Assembly: GCA_016278435.1 (NCBI GenBank)
Contig: JADQBU010000014.1
Span: 1-17,445 of the forward strand
Reading direction: 5' to 3'
Length of the DNA: 17,445 nt
From: Halanaerobiales bacterium
GTDB taxonomy: Bacteria > Bacillota > Halanaerobiia > Halanaerobiales > JADQBU01
Shown: positions 1 through 7,980 of the stretch, piece after piece
Layout of the letters: each line of letters starts with the position of its first letter
Position numbering within the stretch: position 1 is the first letter of the stretch
Program-made: the position numbers and the translations under genes
The notes under the pieces: model-generated
Databases searched by the model: none
What the model was told of the DNA's origin: nothing
Seen by the model: only the letters and a program-made list of their open reading frames with translations

Positions 1-11
1 TCTTCCGATCT
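1..11. other. Residual Illumina adapter sequence at contig end
   Basis: The first 11 bases, TCTTCCGATCT, are identical to the 3' end of the standard Illumina adapter (…GCTCTTCCGATCT). They sit exactly at the window edge. Coding similarity to aconitase X on the minus strand continues up to base 12, and the last three apparent residues (R-S-E) are encoded by the adapter-like bases. This is best read as untrimmed adapter and not genomic DNA. A chance match of 11 bases at the exact terminus is very unlikely. Confidence 0.9.
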
Positions 12-968
12 AGCTGCCTTCTGAACTTCCTGGATATTATAGTGAGGACAGCCCAGATAGACAAAATCAACATTTCTATTAGAGGCATAGTTCATCTTTT
101 CATAGGCATCTTTCAGATCTGCTTCAGTGATTTCGACCTTTTCCACATAATCTCTACCCTGGAAAGCTGCATCAAGGCTGGAGGCCTCTGGAGTAACACC
201 CGGTATATGATACATCCGCACCTGACCACCGGTATTAAGGCTGGAATTCATCTTGACCAGCTGGCTAACAGTAGGTTTTCCTATACCAACAATTGCCGGT
301 ACCTCTACCCCGACAGCCTCGCCTACTGCCCAACCAAACAGATCATAATCCATATCGTTTTTCAGCTTAACCTTAGATTCTACCAGTCTGGTTGCAATCC
401 TGTTTTCATCTAAATGCATATCATAGGCCGGTACCTTACCCAGATAAGCGGTCTGAAAACAACCATCAGCATTTGTTCGGGCCCCCAGAACAGCATTGGC
501 CCAGGGTATGGCAGAACTTTCTCCCCAGGAACAGTGCTGACCAACTGTAGGCCAGTAAGAGCTAACCAGATAATAATCACAGGAGAGTATGGGAACCATA
601 CCCATCTGAATAAAGGGTTTTATTTCAATCATCCATTTCTTATGATACTCTTCATCATTCTGAGGCCAGCAGGAACAGTTTTCCCAGCCGTCAACAATAA
701 AACAGGGGTTGATCGGCTTATTACCGAAAGTGGGAACCTTGAATTTTTCACCCTGACTGGCCAGTTTAACAATTTCATCCATCGTGATTTTATAATCTAT
801 GACCCAGGATGTCTTGTAACCGGGATGTATATCAGCAGTTCCATCAATATCAACTAACCTCTCTGCTCCGGCAGCAACACCATAGTCTACAAGAAATTGC
901 ATACATTTCTGCTTTATATAACCTTCTTTTCCATCCAGTATCCTCTGTTCTTCTTTAGTTAAATACAT
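1..968 (-). CDS. Aconitase X (AcnX) family catalytic/large subunit, 3' end truncated
   Basis: The reading frame is open from ATG at 968 to the window edge (319 genomic codons from base 12 upward), so the C-terminal part is missing. It starts MYLTKEEQRILDG, as AcnX proteins do, and contains GAERLV (34-39), the ESSA..WANAVLGARTN block (150-166), a GWAVGEAVGVEVP region (212-224), GKPTVSQL (230-237), YHIPGVTPEA (253-262) and GCPH (306-309). C130 and C307 lie where the family has cysteines likely to bind an Fe-S cluster. Characterised AcnX enzymes are dehydratases such as cis-3-hydroxy-L-proline dehydratase and archaeal phosphomevalonate dehydratase. Residues 42-110 are unlike the usual VPTT…NP segment as I remember it, so the substrate is open. 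A small swivel subunit (DUF126) would be expected beyond the edge. The ribosome binding site AAAGGAG (981-987) is 12 bases upstream of the start. It is the last visible gene of the long operon, 44 bases after the FAD oxidoreductase. Confidence 0.85.
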   Translation of the reverse strand, partial: MYLTKEEQRILDGKEGYIKQKCMQFLVDYGVAAGAERLVDIDGTADIHPGYKTSWVIDYKITMDEIVKLASQGEKFKVPTFGNKPINPCFIVDGWENCSCWPQNDEEYHKKWMIEIKPFIQMGMVPILSCDYYLVSSYWPTVGQHCSWGESSAIPWANAVLGARTNADGCFQTAYLGKVPAYDMHLDENRIATRLVESKVKLKNDMDYDLFGWAVGEAVGVEVPAIVGIGKPTVSQLVKMNSSLNTGGQVRMYHIPGVTPEASSLDAAFQGRDYVEKVEITEADLKDAYEKMNYASNRNVDFVYLGCPHYNIQEVQKAARSE

Positions 969-1012
969 TCCCCTACATATCTCCTTTCCCGGTATATAAA
1001 TACTAGAAACTC

Positions 1013-2215
1013 TCAATCACAGATAGTCCGGTCAATAATAACCCCCTGACCCTTTAAGTTATCCTGAAGGGCATTTATATCCAGTTCCCTTGCATTAATA
1101 TTTTTTATGCTGGATAAGGCAGCAGCAGTACCAGCTGCTTGACCTGTAACCACACAGGTGGGAATGGCTCTCGTAATGTCCCAGGCTGAAGTCGTAACAG
1201 ATATACAGCGGCCAGCAACTAGAAGATTATTAACCTTTTCTCCCCTGATACAGCGGTAAGGGAGGTGGAAAACAGGTCCGGCCTTACGCCAGTCACCTGT
1301 CATTCCTATAGAATCTGCAAAGTATTTTTTATCATCACTTTCATCCAGTTCAAATGAAGTTTTTATCCTTCTCGTCATCCGGAATTGAGGGATTGTTGGA
1401 ATCACTACAGGATACTCTTCATATTCCTTCTCATTATCTTTATTTATCTCCTGCAATCTCTTCTTAATCATCTTACGGGCAGTAATATTCATTATTGAGA
1501 CTTCTTTACCATTATCACCAGCAAAAGTTGGTACTCCGGGAGGGAGTTCACTATATAATGGGTCATGTAACATATGGAGCCTGACTTCTGAATCCTTATG
1601 TGAGAAGAACCAGCCGCTTCTCTTGTTTGTAGCAAGAGAAACTGTCTCCTCACCAGCCTGATAAGAAAGGTCAGCATCACCGGTAGCATCAATAAAAGAT
1701 TTACCCTTGACAGCCAGCCTCCCACTTTTATTTTCAATAATTACAGCCTTAATCTCATCATTTTTAAGATCAAGACCGCAGAATCTACTGTCATAAAATA
1801 ATTCAATGTTATTCTCCAGAATCAGTTCTTCCAGGGAAATCATATAGGAAGCCGGATTGAAATTAACCCGGTATCTCTGTTCTTTTTTCTTCTCTTTATC
1901 AAGATCATCTTTCCAGGCAGCAGGAATTTCTCCCGGTCCATACTGCAGAGAGAGTTTTAATAATTCTTCACCCAGTCCTGCGATTACCTGGTTACCCATA
2001 CCATCACATAATGGTAAATAGATCGCAATTAATCCCAGGGTAGCCAGACCACCCAGAGCATTTTCCTTTTCAATGATACAGACCCGGGCATCATTACGGC
2101 TGGCTGCGACAGCAGCTGCCACCCCGGCAATCCCCCCACCAACAATTACCACATCAAATTCATCTATAACCGGTAACTTACGGGCCGGCTCAGTAATATA
2201 ATCTTTTCTGGTCAA
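1013..2215 (-). CDS. FAD-dependent oxidoreductase (FAD_oxidored family)
   Basis: A cytoplasmic flavoprotein of 400 residues. The N-terminal dinucleotide-binding fold is clear: DVVIVGGGIAGVAAA (21-35), then the acidic end of strand 2 (CIIEK, 46-50) and ENALGGLAT. The C-terminal FAD-closing segment LLVAGRCISVTTSAWDITRAIP (331-352) followed by TGQAAGTAAA is typical of the PF12831 FAD_oxidored group. Members are often found in catabolic clusters for sugars and carboxylates and are rarely characterised, so the substrate is unknown. The start is TTG at 2215. A strong GGAGG (2226-2230) lies 10 bases upstream and there is no in-frame ATG nearby. It lies between the 49-residue protein and the AcnX subunit in the operon. 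A role in oxidising the carbon skeleton after demethylation or before dehydration is inference. Confidence 0.88.
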   Translation of the reverse strand: MTRKDYITEPARKLPVIDEFDVVIVGGGIAGVAAAVAASRNDARVCIIEKENALGGLATLGLIAIYLPLCDGMGNQVIAGLGEELLKLSLQYGPGEIPAAWKDDLDKEKKKEQRYRVNFNPASYMISLEELILENNIELFYDSRFCGLDLKNDEIKAVIIENKSGRLAVKGKSFIDATGDADLSYQAGEETVSLATNKRSGWFFSHKDSEVRLHMLHDPLYSELPPGVPTFAGDNGKEVSIMNITARKMIKKRLQEINKDNEKEYEEYPVVIPTIPQFRMTRRIKTSFELDESDDKKYFADSIGMTGDWRKAGPVFHLPYRCIRGEKVNNLLVAGRCISVTTSAWDITRAIPTCVVTGQAAGTAAALSSIKNINARELDINALQDNLKGQGVIIDRTICD

Positions 2216-2234
2216 GAACCACTCACCTCCCCTG

Positions 2235-2384
2235 CTAGCATTTTAACAGACGATAAATAAGAGATACTGAACGGATCTCCTGTTTGTCCCAGTTTTCTTT
2301 AACTATATTTTCGTCACCTTTGATTTCAGGGAATTCTTTTTTGACTTTCTTCCAGCTTTTAGTTATTTCCTTTTTTTCAGCCAT
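2235..2384 (-). CDS. 49-residue charged protein, unknown function
   Basis: A small gene with ATG at 2384 and TAG at 2235-2237, starting MAEKKEITKSW and ending IYRLLKC. AGGTGG (2392-2397) lies 7 bases upstream. The stop codon is only a few bases before the GGAGG of the FAD oxidoreductase gene, which is tight operon spacing and suggests translational coupling. The product is rich in Lys and Glu, with two Trp (W11, W32) and a C-terminal Cys (C49), and has no signal peptide or membrane segment. I do not recognise the family. Between two enzymes of a corrinoid/flavin cluster it could be a small accessory or partner protein, or the decayed remnant of a longer gene. Spacing and the ribosome binding site are the main support, since similarity cannot be tested here. 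Confidence 0.6.
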   Translation of the reverse strand: MAEKKEITKSWKKVKKEFPEIKGDENIVKENWDKQEIRSVSLIYRLLKC

Positions 2385-2404
2385 ATTTATTCCACCTCTA
2401 CTTT

Positions 2405-3562
2405 TTAATAATTTACTACTGTATCCAACCAGACCTTTATATTTTCCGGTTTGGCATTGAAGGGAATCCCCGTATCAGCAGTCATAATAAATCCGCCTGT
2501 ATCTGCAAAAAGGTCCAGCATCTTTAAGGTGTGTTCTTTAACTTCACTGGTAGTGCCCTTGATCAATAAATTACTGGGCATACCGCCGGCAATACAGATT
2601 TTCCCACCCAGATACTTCTTGGCCTTCTCAAAGTCAACTTTTTCGAACCGGGCTACTATCTTTCCTGCCGGTAAGTTCTGAAGACACTCCAGATGCTGTT
2701 CCATATTCCCTTCAAAGAAAATAAAGAGCTTATGGCCAGCGCCTACGATACCATCAACAACCTTTTTAAAAGATGGCCAGTAATATTTATCAAAGTCCTT
2801 AGGTGATAAAAATGGTCCAACATGCTGTGGATTAAAGATAAAGGGATAATCGCCTCCACCTTTAGCCATATTTAAAGCAATTTCCACAAAAAAAGGAACC
2901 AGAGCATCACAAGCTTTAAGCAGATCTTTTGAATTCTTTTTAACATCGATCAAACAGTTCATAAAACCTCTTAATCTATCTGCAACCCAGTCCAGAGGCA
3001 TATTAATAGTTCCCTGAAACAGGGGTGGTATACCATAGTTATCAGCCCATGATTTTTTATAAACACCTGTCTTTGCATCAAGCCCGGCAAAATAATAAGC
3101 TGCCTTTAATAGAGCCTTTGTTTTTTCCGGCTCAGAACTCAGTCTGGAATGTAATTTTGGTAAAATCTCTTCAACCTGAAATTGAACAGGGTTTTCAATT
3201 AATTTATGATACTCATCTGCCTTCATAAGTTCCAGGTCCCTATTCTGGAAAGCTGCATTCTCTGATATACCCTGTCCAGGCATAATCCATCTCTTTGACC
3301 CAAGGGCATCAAGGGCCGGACCAATATTGTAAAAAACAGTTCCGAAAGCATCCCATTCTGGAAATTCTTTGAAGACTTCATTGTAACTCTCGGCCAGTTT
3401 ATCTGCATCATAAAACGTCTCCTGTACTGTGTACTTTCCAACATGGATAACTGGCCAGAGGTCAGCTGTAGCAACAACTGGAGGGCGGTCATATTCTTCT
3501 ATATTTACTGCTGCTTTAAGACGATTTATCTTTTCCTCTAGGTGTCTCTCTTTTCCACTCAT
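2405..3562 (-). CDS. Uroporphyrinogen decarboxylase-family protein, probable cobamide methyltransferase
   Basis: A 385-residue TIM-barrel protein of the UROD superfamily, which also contains the methylcobamide:CoM methyltransferases MtaA/MtbA and the chloromethane methyltransferase CmuA. Family features are RPPV (26-29), the long central region with PFIFNPQHVGPFLSPKDFDKYYWP (240-263), and the C-terminal GKICIAGGMPSNLL (320-333) …TGGFIMTADTG (355-365)…AKPENIK (370-376). The HxC zinc motif of MtaA/MtbA is absent; the equivalent strand reads FIFFEGN (280-286). True haem-pathway HemE is unlikely, given the poor match and the corrinoid gene 30 bases upstream. It probably transfers a methyl group to or from that corrinoid protein (inference). 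ATG at 3562 is preceded by GGAGGA at good spacing. Confidence 0.85.
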   Translation of the reverse strand: MSGKERHLEEKINRLKAAVNIEEYDRPPVVATADLWPVIHVGKYTVQETFYDADKLAESYNEVFKEFPEWDAFGTVFYNIGPALDALGSKRWIMPGQGISENAAFQNRDLELMKADEYHKLIENPVQFQVEEILPKLHSRLSSEPEKTKALLKAAYYFAGLDAKTGVYKKSWADNYGIPPLFQGTINMPLDWVADRLRGFMNCLIDVKKNSKDLLKACDALVPFFVEIALNMAKGGGDYPFIFNPQHVGPFLSPKDFDKYYWPSFKKVVDGIVGAGHKLFIFFEGNMEQHLECLQNLPAGKIVARFEKVDFEKAKKYLGGKICIAGGMPSNLLIKGTTSEVKEHTLKMLDLFADTGGFIMTADTGIPFNAKPENIKVWLDTVVNY

Positions 3563-3592
3563 AGACTATTCCTCCATTCATAAAATGTTAGT

Positions 3593-4219
3593 TTATATAC
3601 CTAATAGTTCCTTACACTTTTTAGCTGCCTCGGAGGCATCCTTACCATAAGCATCTGCCCCGAATTTATTGGCTATATCATCATCTATAGGAACACCACC
3701 GATTATAACCAGTGGACTCTCTTCCATATCTTTAATACCTTTTACGGTCTCTTCCATGGAAGAAAGGGCAGTATTGATAAGACAGCTTAACCCTACTATA
3801 TCAGGATTATAATCTCTTATTTTTTCATAGATTACCTCAGGAGCAACATCTACACCTATGTCAACTACTTCAAAATTAAAGGCTCCCAGCATGGTAGCAA
3901 CCAGGTTTTTACCCAGATCATGAATATCATCTTTAACAGTTGCCAGCAGTATCTTACCGACCTTGCTTTCATCCTGATTTTGTGCCTTTAATTCTGGTTT
4001 GAGAATTTCCATTACCTGTTCAAAGATATGGGCAGCAAACATCAAATCAGCCACATAATACTCCCCCGTATCGAATTTCTCCCCTACAATTTCCATTCCC
4101 TTTCTACATGCATCCAGAATTTCCATGACAGGTTTGTTTTCTTCTAAATCACTCTTTACTAATTCTACTGTTTCCTCTTCTTCTAAATTACCTAAAACCC
4201 TGGTTAATTGTTCAGACAA
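3593..4219 (-). CDS. Corrinoid (B12-binding) methyltransferase protein, MtbC/MttC-like
   Basis: A 208-residue cytoplasmic methyl carrier that shuttles a methyl group on a corrinoid between methyltransferases. Residues 1 to about 83 form the helical cap domain (…ADLMFAAHIFEQVMEIL). Residues about 87-208 form the Rossmann-like B12 domain, with the base-off cobalamin signature D98-I-H100-D-L-G103, where H100 is the lower axial ligand. Further B12-loop features are VGLSCL (142-147) and IIGGVPI (172-178). Length and domain order match MtmC/MtbC/MttC-type proteins. The start is TTG at 4219, with AGGAGG-type sequence (4228-4232) 8 bases upstream. The UroD-family gene follows after 30 bases, the usual pairing in corrinoid methyl-transfer systems. 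No corrinoid activator (RamA or RACo type) and no methyl-tetrahydrofolate methyltransferase is visible in the window. Confidence 0.93.
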   Translation of the reverse strand: MSEQLTRVLGNLEEEETVELVKSDLEENKPVMEILDACRKGMEIVGEKFDTGEYYVADLMFAAHIFEQVMEILKPELKAQNQDESKVGKILLATVKDDIHDLGKNLVATMLGAFNFEVVDIGVDVAPEVIYEKIRDYNPDIVGLSCLINTALSSMEETVKGIKDMEESPLVIIGGVPIDDDIANKFGADAYGKDASEAAKKCKELLGI

Positions 4220-4281
4220 CGAACTTACCTCCTTTTGTTTACTTATTGCAAGTTTATCATACTGTATTGAATTGATTAACT

Positions 4282-5589
4282 TTAACTGGCCAGATTGGGA
4301 ATAAGTAGAACCAGCTGTGGAAAAATAATTAAAATAGCCAGTGTAATTAAGTCAAGAATCCAGAAAAGTACAGCTCCAGAAAAAACCTCTTCCAGTGGTA
4401 CGGTTTTATCCAGTGTCTTGGCTATAAACACCCCAAAGCCAATCGGGGGAGTAATAGCTCCAATCTCAAACATCTTAACCATAATTATACCCAGCCAGAT
4501 ACCACTATATGCCGGGGTAATTATCATATGAGCCAGTGGTGCAATTATTAGTAAGGCAGCGGCACTACTCATGAACATTCCCATTAAAAAGAATATTGCA
4601 CAGAAAATTATTAAAGCAACAAGCGGCGGAAAATCTTTTAAAAATCTGGCCGCATCAAATACACCAGAAAAGGTCAAAAAATTGGAAAACACGACCGAAC
4701 CCACAATCAGGAAGAACAACATGGCAGTACTCCCTGCTGTTTCCCAGGCATCTTCTTTAATGCGCTTGAGCGAATCCTTTTTGTTTTTAACTATCAACAT
4801 AATCAGGGCAACAAGAGCACCTATTGCACCTGCTTCATTGGGAGTAGAAATACCACCATAAATACCTCCAATGATTATAAACATCAATAATGCAATTCCC
4901 CAGGCCCCTGGAAGTGTTCTTAATTTCTCCTTAAATGTAAAAGTGCGCTCAATATGTTTATGATCCTCTGTAAAAGCCAGAGAAGGTTTGAATTTAATAA
5001 TGAAGTAAAGGCCTAATCCATAGATAAATGCTTCCAGTAAACCCGGGATAATACCTGCCAGCAGTAGTGAACCTATATTTTCCTCTACTACAGTCCCATA
5101 AAGTACCAGTGGAATACTGGGGGGAATCAAGACCCCAATCGTACCTGAAGCAGCCAGACATCCCAGACTGAGTTTTTTGGTATAACCTTCATCAACCATC
5201 TGGGGATAGAGAATTTTGCCAACACTTATGGTGGCTGCAGAGCCCGAACCGGTAGCTGCCCCGAAGAGAGTACAGCTGGCAATACCTACCCAGTACAGAC
5301 CTCCCTTAATATTAGAAAACCAGGTAGAGGTCAATTTAAATGCCTTATCTATAATTCCACCCGAGGTAGCAAAATATCCCATAACAATAAATAGCGGTAT
5401 AACCGCAAATGAATAGTTACTCCCCTCTGAATAAAAAGTCCGGGCAGCAAACATGAGAGCCTTATTAAAATCAGTCAATAAAGCTAACCCTAAAAAACCA
5501 ACACCGGCTAATGCTACTGCAACATGAACACCAAGGAGTAATAAAACTAAAAAAACCGCAATCCCAATTAACCCTAACATTAAATCCAT
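4282..5589 (-). CDS. dctM: TRAP transporter large permease DctM
   Basis: The 435-residue large integral-membrane subunit of a tripartite ATP-independent periplasmic transporter. It moves an organic acid across the inner membrane using a sodium or proton gradient. Length and composition are typical (about 12 hydrophobic segments). Family motifs include SNYSFAVIPLFIVMGYFA (57-74), FGAATGSGSAAT (109-120), GTIGVLIPPSIPLVLYG (149-165), and the second-half GAITPPIGFGVFIAKT. ATG at 5589 has a GGAGT-type ribosome binding site. It follows the small subunit gene by 42 bases and precedes the corrinoid gene by 62. The matching binding protein is encoded further upstream, separated by the dehydratase gene. 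Confidence 0.96.
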   Translation of the reverse strand: MDLMLGLIGIAVFLVLLLLGVHVAVALAGVGFLGLALLTDFNKALMFAARTFYSEGSNYSFAVIPLFIVMGYFATSGGIIDKAFKLTSTWFSNIKGGLYWVGIASCTLFGAATGSGSAATISVGKILYPQMVDEGYTKKLSLGCLAASGTIGVLIPPSIPLVLYGTVVEENIGSLLLAGIIPGLLEAFIYGLGLYFIIKFKPSLAFTEDHKHIERTFTFKEKLRTLPGAWGIALLMFIIIGGIYGGISTPNEAGAIGALVALIMLIVKNKKDSLKRIKEDAWETAGSTAMLFFLIVGSVVFSNFLTFSGVFDAARFLKDFPPLVALIIFCAIFFLMGMFMSSAAALLIIAPLAHMIITPAYSGIWLGIIMVKMFEIGAITPPIGFGVFIAKTLDKTVPLEEVFSGAVLFWILDLITLAILIIFPQLVLLIPNLAS

Positions 5590-5631
5590 ACTGGTTTACT
5601 CCTTCCTTTTATATGACCCTCAATATTTACA

Positions 5632-6126
5632 TTAATTATCTTTATAAAGTTTACCAATATTTTCTTTTATATCTACTGGATATTGCAATATTAGCATCAT
5701 ACAACCAAAAGCAACAATAAATCTTCCCGGCCATATTGGAAATCTTACTATACCGGACATGGTTTCCCTGATCAAAAATGATTTATAAGCACTAATAGTC
5801 GTACCATAAGTCATCAAGGTCATAATAACAAAAGAAAACACAAGACCCAGAACCAGCGTTATCTTTCTTGGTATCTCACTAAATTTATTTATAACTACTT
5901 CAACCTGAATGTGTGTTTTCTTAACCTGGGCATAACCAATTGAAGAGAAAATTAAAATTACAAGTAAAGTTCTGGTCAATCCTATAGTACCATATATTGG
6001 ACGGTTAAAAAGAGTCCGGCCAAATACATCAATATTAATAGCAAACATTATAATTAGAAGAGCTATTGCACTCAAACTGGCAAAGAACCGGTTAATTTTT
6101 TCAACAAACTCTTTATATCCATTCAT
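5632..6126 (-). CDS. dctQ: TRAP transporter small permease DctQ
   Basis: A 164-residue membrane protein with four predicted helices (about 17-33, 48-66, 88-108, 133-150). The DVFGRTLFNRPIYG motif after helix 1 (33-46) and RFPIWPGRFIVAFGCMMLILQ at helix 4 (128-148) are characteristic of DctQ subunits. It pairs with DctM to form the membrane complex. ATG at 6126 has AGGAGG-type sequence just upstream. The 100-base gap to the dehydratase gene upstream carries an imperfect hairpin. Confidence 0.95.
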   Translation of the reverse strand: MNGYKEFVEKINRFFASLSAIALLIIMFAINIDVFGRTLFNRPIYGTIGLTRTLLVILIFSSIGYAQVKKTHIQVEVVINKFSEIPRKITLVLGLVFSFVIMTLMTYGTTISAYKSFLIRETMSGIVRFPIWPGRFIVAFGCMMLILQYPVDIKENIGKLYKDN

Positions 6127-6157
6127 GCTTATCTTTCCTCCTTAATCTGTATAATTG

Positions 6158-6215
6158 AAAGGCATTCCCTTTAATAAAATTCTTTATATTACATTCTTAT
6201 CAAAGAGGAGCCTTT
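6158..6215 (-). other. Imperfect intercistronic hairpin between dehydratase and DctQ genes
   Basis: AAAGGC (6158-6163) pairs with GCCTTT (6210-6215). After a small asymmetric internal loop, CTTTAATAA (6169-6177) pairs with TTATCAAAG (6197-6205) with one mismatch on the plus strand, which is a G-U pair in the minus-strand RNA. The loop is about 19 bases. There is no U-tract, so it is not a standard terminator. A role in mRNA processing or stability is possible. Confidence 0.4.
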
Positions 6216-6226
6216 AATTATCAGTT

Positions 6227-7906
6227 TTATTCTCCCAGAATGGCTCCATCACACATCGGTCTTACAACCTGCCGGTAAATCGATAACCAGCCACGTTCTC
6301 CAGTATGATTTGCAGCAAATTCTTTTATTTTTTCGCGCCGCCGGGAAAGTTCATCTTCCGGGACATCCAGGTCAACTGTTCGTTCTTCTACATCTATAGT
6401 AATTGAGTCACCTTCCTCAACCAGGGCCAGAGGTCCGCCTTCGGCTGCTTCAGGGTTAATTTCACAAACCAGTAGTGTTTTATTAACCAGTCCCGAAACA
6501 TGACCGTCAGTTACAACAGCAACTTTACCTGTTAATCCTGCTCCATCCAGAGCAAAGATAACACTGGAAAGAAAGCCCAGACCGGGATTGCCTTTTAAGC
6601 CGAATCCGCGCAGGACCAGAACCTGACCTTCTTTAACTTCCCCTTCACTTAAACTTTCAATAGCCTTTTCCCGTGACTCATAAATAACAGCAGGACCAGA
6701 AAATTTAAATGGTCTGTCATCTTTGACAGCCAGTTTTATAATACCATCATTCGGTGCCAGTGAACCATTCACAACTAATATTGAAGGCCTGGTGGAAAGC
6801 GGATGATTCAAAGGACGAATAATTTCTTCATCTGCCACCACAACATCTTCCAGATTTTCTCCGGCCGTTTTACTGGAAACAGTAATTGCGTCTTTATTAA
6901 GTAAGCTTTCCAGCTGCTTCATTATCGCTCTTGTTCCTCCAGCAGCTTCATATTCTTCAATCAAAACCTCACCATTTGGGCGAACAGCAGTCAAAAGAGG
7001 TATCTGGTCAGCGTATTTCTTGAATAAACCAAAGACATCTACATCACATTCTGCTTCCCGGGCAACTGCCTGAAGATGTTTAATCGTGTTGGTAGAGGCA
7101 CTGGTTGCCAGCACCATCTTTACGGCATTTTCAAATGCCTCAGGGGTCATTATATCCCGCGGTTTTTCGTCATTCCAGACCATCTCAACTATTCTTTCCC
7201 CTGCTAACCTGACCACCTGCCACATTTTTGAAGCATTGGCCAGAACCGGAGTACTTCCGGGGAGTGCCATACCCAGAGCCTCTGACACGCCGTGCATCGA
7301 GTTAGCTGTACCCATTCCAGGACATACTCCCGGTCCCTGGATGGCGGTTTCAGTCATCTCGGTCAATTCTTCCAGACTGAGTTTACCGGCAGCATAATGG
7401 CCGGCATAAATAAAAATATCCTCAATATCAATATGCTCACCTTTGTAAAAACCACTGGGTTGATAACCACAGGCAACAACAATAGTTGGAATGTTAAGCC
7501 GGGCAGCTGCCATAAGTTGGCCCGGAGCAGTTTTATCACATGAGGCCAGACAGACCATGCCGTCAAGCTGAGCACCTTCCACGGCTACCTCAATATCATT
7601 AACAATAAGATCGCGGGTTGACTGTATATATCCTCCGGTCTTCCCCACCGCTGTTATGAAATCACTGGGAGCTGCAGTCCTGATTTCAAAAGCCAGCCCT
7701 CCTGAAGCCAGAATAGCTTCTTTCATTTTCTGAGCCACTTCATCGAGATGGGTAAAACAAAGCGCCAGATCTGAAGAAGAGTTTACTATTGCTATTTTAG
7801 GTTTTTCCATATCTTCATCTGTCAGCCCCAGGGCCCTCCAGTGTGCCCGCCGTGATGCCCAGGGTAATGATCCTTTTTTAAAATTACTTCTTAGCTTTCT
7901 CCCCAT
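6227..7906 (-). CDS. IlvD/Edd-family dehydratase (dihydroxy-acid or sugar-acid type)
   Basis: A 559-residue Fe-S dehydratase. The three conserved cysteines are present: C50 (LCFTHL), C123 in ASCDKTAPG, and C195 in PGVCPGMGTANSM. The N-terminal SNFKKGSLPWASRRAHWRALGLTDED, the TAAPSDF segment (78-83), and the C-terminal VTDGHVSG and GPLALVEEGD blocks are family hallmarks. IlvD makes 2-keto acids from dihydroxy acids in branched-chain amino acid synthesis. Relatives dehydrate aldonic acids such as xylonate, arabinonate and gluconate. The RTAAPSDF/CDKTAPG pattern and the place inside a TRAP catabolic operon, with no other ilv genes, favour a catabolic sugar-acid or related dihydroxy-acid substrate (inference). 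ATG at 7906 follows GGGAG by about 8 bases. It lies downstream of a 13-bp perfect hairpin. Confidence 0.9.
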   Translation of the reverse strand: MGRKLRSNFKKGSLPWASRRAHWRALGLTDEDMEKPKIAIVNSSSDLALCFTHLDEVAQKMKEAILASGGLAFEIRTAAPSDFITAVGKTGGYIQSTRDLIVNDIEVAVEGAQLDGMVCLASCDKTAPGQLMAAARLNIPTIVVACGYQPSGFYKGEHIDIEDIFIYAGHYAAGKLSLEELTEMTETAIQGPGVCPGMGTANSMHGVSEALGMALPGSTPVLANASKMWQVVRLAGERIVEMVWNDEKPRDIMTPEAFENAVKMVLATSASTNTIKHLQAVAREAECDVDVFGLFKKYADQIPLLTAVRPNGEVLIEEYEAAGGTRAIMKQLESLLNKDAITVSSKTAGENLEDVVVADEEIIRPLNHPLSTRPSILVVNGSLAPNDGIIKLAVKDDRPFKFSGPAVIYESREKAIESLSEGEVKEGQVLVLRGFGLKGNPGLGFLSSVIFALDGAGLTGKVAVVTDGHVSGLVNKTLLVCEINPEAAEGGPLALVEEGDSITIDVEERTVDLDVPEDELSRRREKIKEFAANHTGERGWLSIYRQVVRPMCDGAILGE

Positions 7907-7980
7907 ATAAATTTCTCCCTTCCAGTGAAAAAAGTAATATTAATAATCAATATAATTAATATTTATAATTTCTCTAATTT

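Noticed and set aside
42..857. Two adjacent plus-strand open frames of 123 and 147 codons
   Set aside because: They are antisense to the aconitase X gene, lack ribosome binding sites, and their translations have no recognisable motifs, while the minus-strand frame matches AcnX throughout.
2405..3562. True haem-biosynthesis uroporphyrinogen decarboxylase (hemE)
   Set aside because: Sequence pattern and the adjacent corrinoid gene fit the methyltransferase branch of the superfamily, and there are no other tetrapyrrole genes nearby.
6227..7906. Biosynthetic ilvD of branched-chain amino acid synthesis
   Set aside because: No ilv or leu genes are nearby, the gene is nested in a TRAP operon, and the motif variants resemble the sugar-acid dehydratases. 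It cannot be fully excluded.
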